This document shows positions 33,115-41,432 of a stretch of 64,000 bases of DNA, piece after piece; within the stretch, counting starts at the first letter, position 1, and every line of letters starts with the position of its first letter. Source of the stretch: JBHPGW01 sp042569785 (GTDB taxonomy: Bacteria > Planctomycetota > Phycisphaerae > Sedimentisphaerales > Anaerobacaceae). The stretch is from NCBI GenBank assembly GCA_042569785.1, contig JBHPGW010000006.1, forward strand, positions 1 to 64,000, given 5' to 3'. Position numbers and translations under genes: made by a program. The notes below the pieces were generated by a model. It ran no database searches, was not told the DNA's origin, and saw nothing but the letters and a program-made list of their open reading frames with translations.

Positions 33115-33801
33115 TTAATCTTTGATTGGTGATAGGTGCAGGGTCAGTTTTCGCGGTTCGATCGCAACATTTTCGATTCGAGCCTTTTTGTCGCTAATTT
33201 CAAGCACAGGCTCAAAAGGCTTGTTATTCAGCAGCGACATCACTATATTCGCAACAATATCGCCTGGCTTGATCTCTTTAACCTTGATGTGATTTGAATA
33301 TATTTCCCGGATGATCAACTTGGCCAGCAGCGTAACATTTAACGCACCAACTTTCACCTGCTCAATTTTCAACGTCAGCAACCCCTGCTCATCAAAGACC
33401 GGATTGCCGACAATGGTAACTATGAACTCCGCGTCTTTTACCACAACCGCCCCCATGATCGCGATCCTTTCGGAAACAAAAAATACTTTCGGCGTCATAA
33501 AGGTAAAGTTTTTACCCTGCCTCGGCCATTTGCTTCGAGCGATAATATCGTTTATCCCCTCCTGGCTAACGACCAAATCGAAAGGCTCGCCAAGCTGGAT
33601 ACCGTTATAAAAATTCGGCGCCAATTCGTGTGTAAGATATTCGCTGACCTGCTCGTCTTCGATAGGCGTTGGCGTAGTAAAATATCCCGGCTTATATAAC
33701 AGACCCAGGCAAAGCAATATACCTATCGCCGGCACGACAGCAAGGCACAGGTATATTTTCTTCCCTTTTCTTTTTTTCCGATTTTTCAAATCTATGTCCA
33801 A
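33115..33801 (-). CDS. Single-pass membrane protein, unknown function
   Basis: A 228-residue protein with a basic N-terminus (KNRKKRKGKK), one transmembrane helix at about 15-37 (IYLCLAVVPAIGILLCLGLLY, split) and an extracytoplasmic domain of alternating strands (LTLKIEQVKVGALNVTLLAK, KARIENVAIEPRKLTLHL). This resembles lipid-transfer or AsmA-like small beta-taco domains, but that is only an impression. The apparent start is TTG 33801, close to a TATAAT at 33839-33844, giving a leader of about 30 nt. Transcribed divergently from pyrF. Confidence 0.6.
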   Translation of the reverse strand: MDIDLKNRKKRKGKKIYLCLAVVPAIGILLCLGLLYKPGYFTTPTPIEDEQVSEYLTHELAPNFYNGIQLGEPFDLVVSQEGINDIIARSKWPRQGKNFTFMTPKVFFVSERIAIMGAVVVKDAEFIVTIVGNPVFDEQGLLTLKIEQVKVGALNVTLLAKLIIREIYSNHIKVKEIKPGDIVANIVMSLLNNKPFEPVLEISDKKARIENVAIEPRKLTLHLSPIKD

Positions 33802-33838
33802 TATTAAAATTTCTGTCTTGCTTAAAAAATACTCTGCT

Positions 33839-33844
33839 ATTATA
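33839..33844 (-). promoter_or_regulatory. -10 element of the divergent membrane-protein promoter
   Basis: A perfect minus-strand TATAAT 38 bp before the TTG start. A good -35 is not evident at 17 bp, so the element is only tentative. Confidence 0.35.
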
Positions 33845-33902
33845 GTACGTCAAAACGGTATAAAAGTAAAAAAATAAACTTTGGTGAAAGGTAATTAAGG
33901 TT

Positions 33903-34853
33903 ATGTCAAATCATTTTGGTGACAGGATTTGCAAAGCTGTGCAGAGTAAGAAAACTTCGTTGGTAGTAGGTCTTGATCCGGTTTACAGCCGACTGCCTTC
34001 AGCGATAATAAGCCATCGGGACATGAACGATGAATTCGACGCCGCTGCCGCGGTGGATGCCATTTTTGATTTTTCCACACAGCTAATGCGCATAATCGCT
34101 CCGCTGGTACCTGCCGTAAAAATTAATATCGCCTTTTTCGAAAGGTATCTCGCCGAAGGCATCGAGACATATTATTCGCTCATTACCGAAGCAGAAGACC
34201 TCGGCCTGGAAATAATAGGCGATGTAAAGAGAGGCGATATCGGACACACAGCTGAGCTTTACGCATCGGCCCACCTGCAGAATTCCGAATTGGTCGGGCT
34301 CGAAGATACCCTCGTCCCCGACGCTATCACGGTAAATGGTTTTGCCGGCATAGACGGCATCAAGCCTTTCGCCGATATGGCTGACGAGCAGGGTAAAGGC
34401 ATTTTTGTCTGGGTCCGTTCCAGCAATGAATCTGCTGCCGAATTGCAGGATTTCGCCGACGCCGACGGACAGAAGATGTACGAGAAAATCGCGGAAGTCG
34501 TCGCAAGAATCGCCGGCGAACCCGAACGCGTAGGAACAAGCGGCTACAGCAACGTCGGCATGATAGTAGGCGGAACCGCACCTAAAGTCACCAGCGAATT
34601 AAGGCACAAGTATGAAAACATCTGGTTCCTCGTCCCCGGTTACGGCTCACAGGGTGCTTCCGCTGCCGACTGTGTGCGATTCTGCAAACCAAACGGAACA
34701 GGAGCACTGATCAACGCTTCACGCTCGATCATATACGCTTACGAAAAGCCAAAATACAAAGAGCAGTACGGCGACGACTGGAAAAGATGTATCGAGCAGG
34801 CCGTCATCGACGCCAAGGTAGAGCTGGCTCAGGCAATGGAAACACTGCTCTAA
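33903..34853 (+). CDS. pyrF: Orotidine 5'-phosphate decarboxylase (PyrF, long type)
   Basis: Last step of UMP synthesis. The 316-residue protein belongs to the longer PyrF group: SLVVGLDPVYSRLP, KINIAFFERYLAEGIE, the catalytic GDVKRGDIGHTAELYA (Lys/Asp network), DAITVNGFAGIDGIKPF, FVWVRSSN and VPGYGSQGA with NASRSIIYAY. AAGG precedes the ATG. murD follows after a palindromic element. Confidence 0.95.
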   Translation: MSNHFGDRICKAVQSKKTSLVVGLDPVYSRLPSAIISHRDMNDEFDAAAAVDAIFDFSTQLMRIIAPLVPAVKINIAFFERYLAEGIETYYSLITEAEDLGLEIIGDVKRGDIGHTAELYASAHLQNSELVGLEDTLVPDAITVNGFAGIDGIKPFADMADEQGKGIFVWVRSSNESAAELQDFADADGQKMYEKIAEVVARIAGEPERVGTSGYSNVGMIVGGTAPKVTSELRHKYENIWFLVPGYGSQGASAADCVRFCKPNGTGALINASRSIIYAYEKPKYKEQYGDDWKRCIEQAVIDAKVELAQAMETLL

Positions 34854-34859
34854 AAAGTT

Positions 34860-34883
34860 TAGCCCCCAAGCCTGCTTGGGGGT
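34860..34883. repeat. TTAGCCCCC...GGGGGT palindromic element between pyrF and murD
   Basis: An 8-bp stem CCCCCAAG/CTTGGGGG (34863-34870, 34875-34882) with loop CCTG, no T-run after it. Shares its ends with 27361-27383. Its GGGGGT arm may serve as a poor ribosome site for murD. Confidence 0.55.
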
Positions 34884-34893
34884 AACCAAAAAA

Positions 34894-36276
34894 ATGGAAA
34901 CAAATTTTTTCACCGGCAAAACGGTTCTTGTCATGGGCCTGGGACACTTTGGAGGCGGTGTCGATGTCGCCAGGTTCGCCAGCCAAGCCGGAGCCAACGT
35001 AATAGTCACAGATCTCGCCTCACCTAAGAAACTCGCCAATTCCATCGAACAACTCACAGATTGTAACAATATCCAATTCCATCTCGGCGAACACACCAAC
35101 AAAGATTTCCAGCAAGCCGACATCATAGTCGTCAATCCAGCGGTCAAGCCGGATAACAAGTACCTAAAGATCGCCGCGGACCTGAACAAATTTATCACAT
35201 CCCAAATGAATATCTTCTTCGAGCTCTGCCCCGCCCACATTATTGCCATCACAGGCTCCAACGGCAAAAGCACAACAGCAGCACTAACAACCCACCTACT
35301 ACAAAACACGAGCCACGGGCCACCAGCCACCAGCCACGAATCCGTCTGGCTAAGCGGAAATATCGGCAATGAGCCGTTGCTTTGCAGCCTGGATAAGATC
35401 ACCGCTGACGATCTGGTGGTATTGGAGGTTTCCAGCTTTCAGGCCAACCAGTTAGCACAGATCCAAAAGGGCCCCGAAATCGCGATGCTGACCAATCTTA
35501 CACCCAACCACCTCGACATGCACCCCACCTTCGAAGATTACTGTAATGCAAAGGAAAACCTGTTCCGATTTCAAAAGACAGATAGCAACTCACCAGCGGT
35601 TTCGATCTTCAACGCAGAAGACAAGATCGCGATCGAGTGGTTCAAAAAATACACCAAAGACAGCAACAGGACATGTATTAAATACCGCGTTGATGATCTA
35701 AACGAAGAATTCCGCCTCGCCTTGCCGCTGCCAGGCTGGGCCAACCTCTCAAATCTCGCCGCTGCGGTGGCAATAGCAAAATATTACGGCGTAACCGACG
35801 ACCAAATCGCTTCGGCATTACCAGAATTTAAACCCCTGCCCCACAGGCTCGAATTGGTCGGCCAATATGAAGGCGTCAACTGGTACAACGATTCGATCTC
35901 CACTACCGCTCAAAGCACTATTGCGGCGATCGAAGCCTTTGACCAGCCAAAGATCATTATTGCAGGCGGCTGCGATAAGAACACCAGCTTTGACGAACTG
36001 GGCAAAACAATCGCCGAAACCGCAAAAGCCGCGATCCTGATAGGTCAAACCGCACCAAAAATCGCCCAGGCAATAGAAAAACACCGGTTTCGTGCTGATA
36101 TTGTTGATTCTTTAGATAAAGCGGTTGCCCTGGCTCGTGAGATAGCAGAAGCTGGCGATGTGGTTTTGCTAAGCCCTGCCTGCGCAAGCTACGATATGTT
36201 CGATAATTTCCAGGATCGGGGCGATAAGTTCCAGAAATTGGTCAAATTACACAATAGCCAACCGCCACAGAAGTGA
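34894..36276 (+). CDS. murD: UDP-N-acetylmuramoylalanine--D-glutamate ligase
   Basis: Adds D-glutamate to UDP-MurNAc-L-Ala in peptidoglycan synthesis. The 460-residue protein has an N-terminal Rossmann domain (TVLVMGLGHFGGGVDVARF), the ATP loop ITGSNGKSTTAALTTHLL, VLEVSSFQ, LTNLTPNHLDMH, PLPHRLELVGQYEGVNWYNDSISTT and the C-terminal IIAGGCDKN and LLSPACASYDMF. A run of four GCCAC-containing heptanucleotides inserts TSHGPPATSH after the P-loop helix. ATG 34894 is preferred over a TTG inside the palindrome. Presence of murD means that this organism makes peptidoglycan precursors. Confidence 0.95.
   Translation: METNFFTGKTVLVMGLGHFGGGVDVARFASQAGANVIVTDLASPKKLANSIEQLTDCNNIQFHLGEHTNKDFQQADIIVVNPAVKPDNKYLKIAADLNKFITSQMNIFFELCPAHIIAITGSNGKSTTAALTTHLLQNTSHGPPATSHESVWLSGNIGNEPLLCSLDKITADDLVVLEVSSFQANQLAQIQKGPEIAMLTNLTPNHLDMHPTFEDYCNAKENLFRFQKTDSNSPAVSIFNAEDKIAIEWFKKYTKDSNRTCIKYRVDDLNEEFRLALPLPGWANLSNLAAAVAIAKYYGVTDDQIASALPEFKPLPHRLELVGQYEGVNWYNDSISTTAQSTIAAIEAFDQPKIIIAGGCDKNTSFDELGKTIAETAKAAILIGQTAPKIAQAIEKHRFRADIVDSLDKAVALAREIAEAGDVVLLSPACASYDMFDNFQDRGDKFQKLVKLHNSQPPQK
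35310..35337 (+). repeat. Heptanucleotide array inside murD
   Basis: Four tandem units GAGCCAC, GGGCCAC, CAGCCAC, CAGCCAC. They add a Ser/His/Pro-rich loop (about residues 140-149) between the Walker helix and the WLSGNIG strand without breaking the frame (28 nt here, so flanking bases complete the phase). Confidence 0.75.
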
Positions 36277-36344
36277 TTCTTGTTGAGAATAACCCCAAAA
36301 ATCGCCATTTTCAGCAAAATTAGCAATTGATTTGCATTTTTTTC

Positions 36345-36373
36345 TTGACCGATTTCAGAAATTCTCCTAATAT
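36345..36373 (+). promoter_or_regulatory. Strong promoter upstream of the rny leader or ncRNA
   Basis: TTGACC (36345-36350), an exact 17-bp spacer and TAATAT (36368-36373). Transcription would start near 36380, about 460 nt before the rny ATG and 100 nt after the murD stop. Confidence 0.65.
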
Positions 36374-36379
36374 GACGAT

Positions 36380-36612
36380 GTTATTAATTGGATAATGAAC
36401 AGAATAGTGGGTCGTCCCGTAAATTAAATGTAAACGCGTTGAAGATGGAAACAGGGACACGCAAAAGAGGATGTAATCTCTTTTGTAAAGAGCAGTTAAG
36501 TAGCAAAGACACTTGGGCCGTTATATTGCTGGGAGCTTGAAAAGGGCTCGATTTTGAGGCAGTAATAAGACGCCCGGAAGTGAGTTTGGTGTGGAAATAA
36601 GTCTTTTTTGAG
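36380..36612 (+). ncRNA. Candidate structured non-coding RNA upstream of rny (possible 6S-like RNA)
   Basis: Begins just after a near-consensus promoter and has no coding frame. A hairpin GCAAAAGAG/CTCTTTTGT (36461-36469 with 36478-36486, 8-nt loop) lies near the middle. GGGTCGTC (36409-36416) can pair with GACGCCC (36569-36575) around one bulge to close a structure of about 165 nt, the size of 6S RNA, and a T6 run follows at 36604-36609. 6S genes lie near rny in some bacteria as I recall. No sequence signature proves 6S identity; a long structured leader of rny is the alternative. Confidence 0.4.
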
Positions 36613-36843
36613 GTACAAACAGTGCCGATTTTGAGGAAAAAGTTAACAAATTTAGGGGTAAATTTGAATTTAATGGTAAAAACATCATTGTTGCGCTCAT
36701 TTTTTACTCAAAATTGTTGATTTTTTGTCAGGGCAAAAAGGATTTTGCATTTCACATTTCTTTACAGCTTTCCTGCTATTTAGACCCCGTATTCTGTCTT
36801 CATTGAGTAAGATTATTTTAATCGCAATGGAAAGGTATGAATA
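36613..36843. other. Remainder of the murD-rny gap
   Basis: AT-rich sequence with several T-runs and ATTTTGAG-like motifs repeated from 36550 onward (GATTTTGAGG at 36550-36559 and 36627-36636). GGAAAGG near 36828 is the rny ribosome site. No coding frame. Confidence 0.4.
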
Positions 36844-38421
36844 ATGGATACCGTAATAGCACAAATAGTCCATCCGGGGTTGGCCACAGTTTTTGGCTTT
36901 GTTTTGGGCTTATGTCTGGCTTATGTTGTATATCTGCTGGTTAACAAAGCCAAAGCTAACACTTTTGAGCAGGACCTGGAACGTCAGATCGACGGTGCAA
37001 AAAAAGAAGCTGAAAACATCATCAAGTCCGCTCAGATCGATGCCGCTGCCGAGAGTATCAAGAAAAGGGAGCAGCTTTCAAATGAGGCCAACAAGACTCG
37101 CAACGAACTTCGAGAAGTTGAGATGAGGCTGACCAAGCGGGAGGATACCCTCGACAAACAAGCAGAACTAAACCAGCAGAGAGAAAAGGCACTAAAAGAA
37201 CAGGAACAGGAAATCGATAGAAGACTCCACAACATCAATGACAAGGAAAAACAGCTTACTACGCTGTTGGCCCAGCAAAAGAATCAACTGCTGAAAATCA
37301 CCGCGATGAATGTCGATGAGGCTAAGGAATTGCTTTTGAAGCGACTGGAAGATGAGTGCGAACATGAAATGTCTTCTCTGATCCAGCGAAAGGTGGAAGA
37401 GGCAAGTGAAACTGTAGACGAAAAAAGCCGTGAAGTTATCAGTACCGCTATTCAGCGTTATGCCGCTGAGCACACCTGCGAGACAGCGGTATCAACGGTT
37501 GAGATTCCCAATGACGATATGAAAGGCAGGGTCATCGGCAGAGAAGGGCGGAATATTCGCGCTTTCGAAAAAGCCACCGGCATGGATGTTATCGTAGACG
37601 ATACCCCAGGCATGATCGTGGTCAGTGGATTCAACCCTGTCAGGCGGGAAGTTGCCAGGCTTTCAATGGAAAAGCTGATTCAGGATGGCAGAATTCATCC
37701 TTCACGAATTGAAGAGCTTGTAGCTCAGACGAAAAAAGAGGTTAATCATAAGGTTCTGCAGATCGGAAAAAACGCCGCTGTAGAAACCAATGTCAGAGGC
37801 TTGAGCAATCGCATATTGAGTTTGTTAGGAGCCTTGAGTTTTAGAACAAGCTACGGCCAAAACGTTCTGCGCCATAGTGTTGAAGTCGCTTTTCTCTCAC
37901 AGGTAATGACTGACGAACTTGGCCTCGACGGCTCGATCGCCAGACGCGCCGGCTTGCTTCACGATATCGGAAAGGCGATCGACCATGAAGTCGAAGGTGG
38001 CCACCCAGCTATAGGTGCAAATTTCCTCAAGCGTTTCAACGAATCGCCAATAATTTTGAACGCTGTCGAGGGCCATCATGGCGATGTAGTAGCAAATAAT
38101 CCTTACACGCCTCTTATTGCCGCTGCTGATGCGATCAGTGCATCCAGGCCCGGTGCAAGAAGGGAAACTCTCGAAAGGTATATCAAGCGATTAGAGAAAC
38201 TCGAAGAGATCGCAAACAGCTTCAAGGGCGTCGAAAATGCCTACGCCATACAGGCCGGCCGTGAGATCAGGGTCATTGTAAACGCCGAACAAGTTGACGA
38301 TGAGACTGCCACGAAGGTTGCCAGGGAAATCGCCACTAAAGTCGAAGATGAAATGACTTACCCAGGTGAGATACAGATAACACTGCTTAGAGAAGTTCGC
38401 TGTATAGAATACGCCAAGTAG
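36844..38421 (+). CDS. rny: Ribonuclease Y
   Basis: Membrane-anchored endoribonuclease that initiates mRNA decay. The 525 residues show an N-terminal transmembrane helix (about 12-35), a long charged coiled coil (about 40-200), a KH RNA-binding domain (GRVIGREGRNIRAFEKATG then VDDTPGMIVVSGF) and an HD domain with LRHSVEVAFLSQV and AGLLHDIGKAIDHE, ending in the conserved EVRCIEYAK-type tail. Length and order match the family. A terminator-like hairpin follows the stop. Confidence 0.95.
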   Translation: MDTVIAQIVHPGLATVFGFVLGLCLAYVVYLLVNKAKANTFEQDLERQIDGAKKEAENIIKSAQIDAAAESIKKREQLSNEANKTRNELREVEMRLTKREDTLDKQAELNQQREKALKEQEQEIDRRLHNINDKEKQLTTLLAQQKNQLLKITAMNVDEAKELLLKRLEDECEHEMSSLIQRKVEEASETVDEKSREVISTAIQRYAAEHTCETAVSTVEIPNDDMKGRVIGREGRNIRAFEKATGMDVIVDDTPGMIVVSGFNPVRREVARLSMEKLIQDGRIHPSRIEELVAQTKKEVNHKVLQIGKNAAVETNVRGLSNRILSLLGALSFRTSYGQNVLRHSVEVAFLSQVMTDELGLDGSIARRAGLLHDIGKAIDHEVEGGHPAIGANFLKRFNESPIILNAVEGHHGDVVANNPYTPLIAAADAISASRPGARRETLERYIKRLEKLEEIANSFKGVENAYAIQAGREIRVIVNAEQVDDETATKVAREIATKVEDEMTYPGEIQITLLREVRCIEYAK

Positions 38422-38454
38422 CAGGTGAATCGAATAAAACTAATTTTTATATTT

Positions 38455-38493
38455 GGGCTCAACAGAGCCCGGAGCGTAAGGGCTCGGGTTTTT
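38455..38493 (+). terminator. Terminator with competing upstream hairpin between rny and coaB
   Basis: GAGCCC (38465-38470) pairs with GGGCTC (38480-38485), followed by GGGTTTTT: a terminator. The same GAGCCC can also pair with an upstream GGGCTC (38455-38460, 4-nt loop), which would prevent the terminator. This three-part arrangement is the layout of an attenuator ahead of coaB, though a plain terminator within an AGCCCGGAGCG-type repeat is possible. Confidence 0.6.
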
Positions 38494-38517
38494 GCGGTTA
38501 CAGCAGGAAAAGGGTAA

Positions 38518-39144
38518 ATGCATTTTCTTATCACAGCAGGCGGAACTCGTGAATATATAGATACTGTTCGCTTTATCACAAATGCAAGCAGCGGCAAAAT
38601 GGGTTATGCTCTTGCACGAGCGGCGAAAGCGGCAGGGCACAAAGTGACACTGATCACCGCTGCCAGCGACCAACCGAAACCAAAAGGCTTAAGCCTTGTT
38701 CGTGCCGAGACTACAGCCCAGATGCTCTCGGCGGTTAAAAAGCATTTCAAAAACAGTGACTGTCTGATCATGGCTGCGGCGGTCAGCGATTACAGCGTTG
38801 CGAATCGATCAAAAACAAAGATCAAAAAAACCGGTAAAGAGCTAACTATAAAATTGACGCCGACTACTGATATTCTAAAATGGGCGGGCTCTTGCAAAAA
38901 GAAGGGGCAGGTGGTTGTCGGGTTTGCGCTGGAAGATAAAGCGGTTCGAGCTAACGCTGAGCGGAAATTAGCTTCGAAGAATCTTGATATGATAATCGCT
39001 AACACGCCGGCAGCTATCGGGGCAGATAGTTCCTGTGTACAGGTAAAACATTGCGACGGTAAATGGCTTGAACTACCTCGGGCGACTAAAAATAATATAG
39101 CTAAGAAAATAATTAAACTGATAGAGGATACGGCAAAGCAATGA
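38518..39144 (+). CDS. coaB: Phosphopantothenoylcysteine synthetase (standalone CoaB)
   Basis: Condenses 4'-phosphopantothenate with cysteine in coenzyme A synthesis. The 208 residues correspond to the C-terminal half of bifunctional CoaBC: LITAGGTREYIDTVRFITNASSGKMG, the AAAVSDYSV motif, and KLTPTTDIL with GFALE. The N-terminal flavin decarboxylase (CoaC) is absent, so CoaC must be encoded elsewhere. AGGAAAAGGG precedes the ATG, and the stop overlaps the next gene by 4 bp. Confidence 0.9.
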   Translation: MHFLITAGGTREYIDTVRFITNASSGKMGYALARAAKAAGHKVTLITAASDQPKPKGLSLVRAETTAQMLSAVKKHFKNSDCLIMAAAVSDYSVANRSKTKIKKTGKELTIKLTPTTDILKWAGSCKKKGQVVVGFALEDKAVRANAERKLASKNLDMIIANTPAAIGADSSCVQVKHCDGKWLELPRATKNNIAKKIIKLIEDTAKQ

Positions 39145-39959
39145 CAAAAGTATATTCAATCAACACTTGTAATTTTCGACTTGACGGCGGGGCGGTTTTC
39201 GGGGTCGTTCCAAAGACAATATGGCAAAATCTTCATAAACCTGATGAGCGAAACAGGATCGTTCAGGCTTTGAAAGTGATGCTTATTATCGATGGTGACA
39301 GAAAGATAATTGTCGATATGGGCCTGGGTAATTGGTGCAGTGAAAAGTTTGTCGATCAGTACGCGATAGAGAATCCGGATTTTGATTTTAATGTGCCGTT
39401 AGGCGATTTCGATCTTACCACTGAAGATATAACCGACCTCGTCGTTACGCATCTGCATTTCGACCACGCAGGCGGTTTGATAAGGAAAACCGATTCAGGT
39501 ATTGCGCCAGCCTTTCCTGATGCCAGGATATGGATTCATAAAGAGCATTGGGCCTGGGCACAAAATCCATCGCCGAAAGACAGCGGGAATTTTCTCGATA
39601 ATTACATTAAGTTCCTGCAGGACTGGCCGAAACTGAAACTGACCGAAGGGCAAACGCAGATTACCGATAACGTTTCACTGCTGCCCTTATTCGGCCATAC
39701 GCCGGGAATGCTGACGGTGCTGGCAAAGGCTGAGGGGCAGATACATTTTTTCGCTTCCGATATTTTCCCGACAGCTTCGCATCTGCACATCCCATACATC
39801 ATGGCTTATGATAACAACCCGGTTTTGACGAGCCAGGAGAAAGTGGAAATTTTAGAAAAGGCCTGTAAAGAGAATTGGCTAATATATTTCCCGCACGACC
39901 CGGTTTACGATAAGGGCTACGTAACCAAAGAAAACGGCAAATACACAATTAAAAAATAA
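39141..39959 (+). CDS. MBL-fold metallo-hydrolase
   Basis: A 272-residue metallo-beta-lactamase-fold enzyme: DRKIIVDMGLG, the HxHxDH zinc motif VVTHLHFDHAGG (about residues 96-107), PLFGHTPGMLTVLA with the next ligand His, FFASDIFPT and the terminal FPHDP His. It resembles lactonase/AidA-like hydrolases, but the substrate is unknown. Translationally coupled to coaB (ATGA overlap). Confidence 0.85.
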   Translation: MTKVYSINTCNFRLDGGAVFGVVPKTIWQNLHKPDERNRIVQALKVMLIIDGDRKIIVDMGLGNWCSEKFVDQYAIENPDFDFNVPLGDFDLTTEDITDLVVTHLHFDHAGGLIRKTDSGIAPAFPDARIWIHKEHWAWAQNPSPKDSGNFLDNYIKFLQDWPKLKLTEGQTQITDNVSLLPLFGHTPGMLTVLAKAEGQIHFFASDIFPTASHLHIPYIMAYDNNPVLTSQEKVEILEKACKENWLIYFPHDPVYDKGYVTKENGKYTIKK

Positions 39960-39969
39960 CAGCTCACTG

Positions 39970-40863
39970 TTAAAAAAATGGGTGGTGATTGGGCTGCATA
40001 ACTATATAGAGAAAAACAAAACCTGTTCCTATTACCATCAATATAATTCCAATCAGCAGAAACAAAAATCCTTTTCTTCGATTAAACCTACTTGCAAAGG
40101 GATAAAAGGCGATCTGAACCAATTTCGACCATTTTATTGTTACCAAGCTAAGCAGCGACCACCACAGCCCGGTTAATGCAATAATTATAAAAGTCCATAT
40201 AAAATAATATTTTGTACTGTTGTGAGGAATTCCAACTCCTTTCATCCAATTATCATAAGTCTGGTTCCAATGAACAAGTGATTCCGCAGTGCCAATAAGT
40301 GCGCCTGTGTGCCAGAACAGCAAAAGTAGCAATATTGGCGCGTACATTAAAATCAGTGACGGATAAATAAGCCATTTTTGCCCGCCAAGAGTTTCTGTGT
40401 TTTTTTCTGCGGTTGTTAGAGTTGCTCTGGAAATAATAAAACTTGCCAAAAATAGAAGAAACGATAAAGGCTGTCTCATTGCAACAATTGGAAATATAAA
40501 AATTGCCTCCAAGCCTCTATGATTTAAAGCTAATAAACAGAAGGAAAGTAAAAGCAACCCAAAAGAAATGTATGCCAGCCGCCAGTCTTCGGGGCCGGTA
40601 CGCAGCCTTAGGACAACCTTTCGCCACCAGGCGATTTCTTCTTCTGGAACCCATTGCGTGGGGTTGCCGAGTTTTTTAAGAACGGCATCAAGCTGGTTGA
40701 AAGAAACCGGTTCTGTTTGGCCTTGGAATTCGTTTTCTATATGCTCAATTATGTTTTGTTCGACTTCATCGGCATCGACAGAGGGGCAATCTCTGAGACA
40801 AGTTCGAACTTCGCATAGATATTTATCCATATGTTTTTTGGCGTCTTCATTAAAATTAATCAT
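39970..40863 (-). CDS. HAAS-domain membrane protein linked to a PadR regulator
   Basis: A 297-residue protein. The N-terminal about 85 residues form a HAAS-like helical domain (MDKYLCEVRTCL; VEQNIIEHIENEF; AVLKKLGNPTQW), followed by six or so transmembrane helices (for example LAYISFGLLLLSFCLLAL). HAAS proteins commonly accompany PadR regulators and are proposed to transmit signals to them. Its start overlaps the padR stop by 4 bp. No enzyme motif is seen in the membrane part. Confidence 0.75.
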   Translation of the reverse strand: MINFNEDAKKHMDKYLCEVRTCLRDCPSVDADEVEQNIIEHIENEFQGQTEPVSFNQLDAVLKKLGNPTQWVPEEEIAWWRKVVLRLRTGPEDWRLAYISFGLLLLSFCLLALNHRGLEAIFIFPIVAMRQPLSFLLFLASFIISRATLTTAEKNTETLGGQKWLIYPSLILMYAPILLLLLFWHTGALIGTAESLVHWNQTYDNWMKGVGIPHNSTKYYFIWTFIIIALTGLWWSLLSLVTIKWSKLVQIAFYPFASRFNRRKGFLFLLIGIILMVIGTGFVFLYIVMQPNHHPFF

Positions 40864-41207
40864 AATTTGTCTTCTCCTTTCAGAGCATCGGTGCCGGCCT
40901 TTATATCCTGCCAGTAACTGTTCATTTGGATTAAGATTTTTTCACCTTTGCCGGTTAATTCGTAATATTTTCTGGGCGGGCCTTCGGTTGATTCGGCTAT
41001 CGAAGTGCGGACAAGCCCCTCCCGCTTTAGACGGCTGAGGATCGGATAAATTGTTCCCTCGCTTATTACCAGCCCTTTGATGTCACGTAATTTTCGCACG
41101 ATGTCGTAGCCATAGAGGCTGGTACCTCGAATAGCGTTTAGAATACACAACTCAAGCATGCCCTTGCGAAGCTGTGTTGACCAATTGTCGAAAAAACGAT
41201 TATCCAT
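40860..41207 (-). CDS. PadR-family transcriptional regulator
   Basis: A 115-residue winged-helix repressor: KGMLELCILNAIRGTSLYGYDIVRKL, ISEGTIYPILSRLKREGLVR and the wing PPRKYYELTGKGEKIL match the PadR N-terminal domain, with only a short C-terminal helix as in subfamily 2. The ATG lies at the expected transcription start of its promoter (-10 at 41215-41220), and there is no Shine-Dalgarno, so the mRNA is probably leaderless. It likely controls itself and the HAAS partner. Confidence 0.92.
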   Translation of the reverse strand: MDNRFFDNWSTQLRKGMLELCILNAIRGTSLYGYDIVRKLRDIKGLVISEGTIYPILSRLKREGLVRTSIAESTEGPPRKYYELTGKGEKILIQMNSYWQDIKAGTDALKGEDKL

Positions 41208-41214
41208 AAAACGC

Positions 41215-41249
41215 AGTATATAGCATTACAAGGTACCTGTCAATACCAT
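41215..41249 (-). promoter_or_regulatory. padR promoter with imperfect operator palindrome
   Basis: Minus-strand TTGACA (41238-41243), 17-bp spacer and TATACT (41215-41220). A 34-bp imperfect palindrome centred on GGTACC (ATATGGTATT...AATGCTATAT) covers both elements, a plausible PadR operator. Predicted start is within 1-2 nt of the ATG. Confidence 0.65.
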
Positions 41250-41373
41250 ATATCGGATTTTTTGTAAATTTTCTTAAATTTTTTTGTTTTATTTTATGTG
41301 TTTCGCATAACTTCTTTTTTCGCATTGAGTTAAATCTTCTTGAATTTGGGGGAAAATCTGCGATATTGGTAAC

Positions 41374-41400
41374 ATTCAGGCCTAACCGGGCTGAATTTTT
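41374..41400 (+). promoter_or_regulatory. Terminator-like hairpin in the aminotransferase leader
   Basis: ATTCAG (41374-41379) pairs with CTGAAT (41391-41396), extended by CC/GG, and TTTTT follows. It stands 33 bp before the class IV aminotransferase ATG with no plus-strand gene upstream to terminate, so an attenuator or 5' stabiliser is possible. Confidence 0.45.
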
Positions 41401-41432
41401 AGCAGATGGACCACTAAATAGAGGACCAGGTT

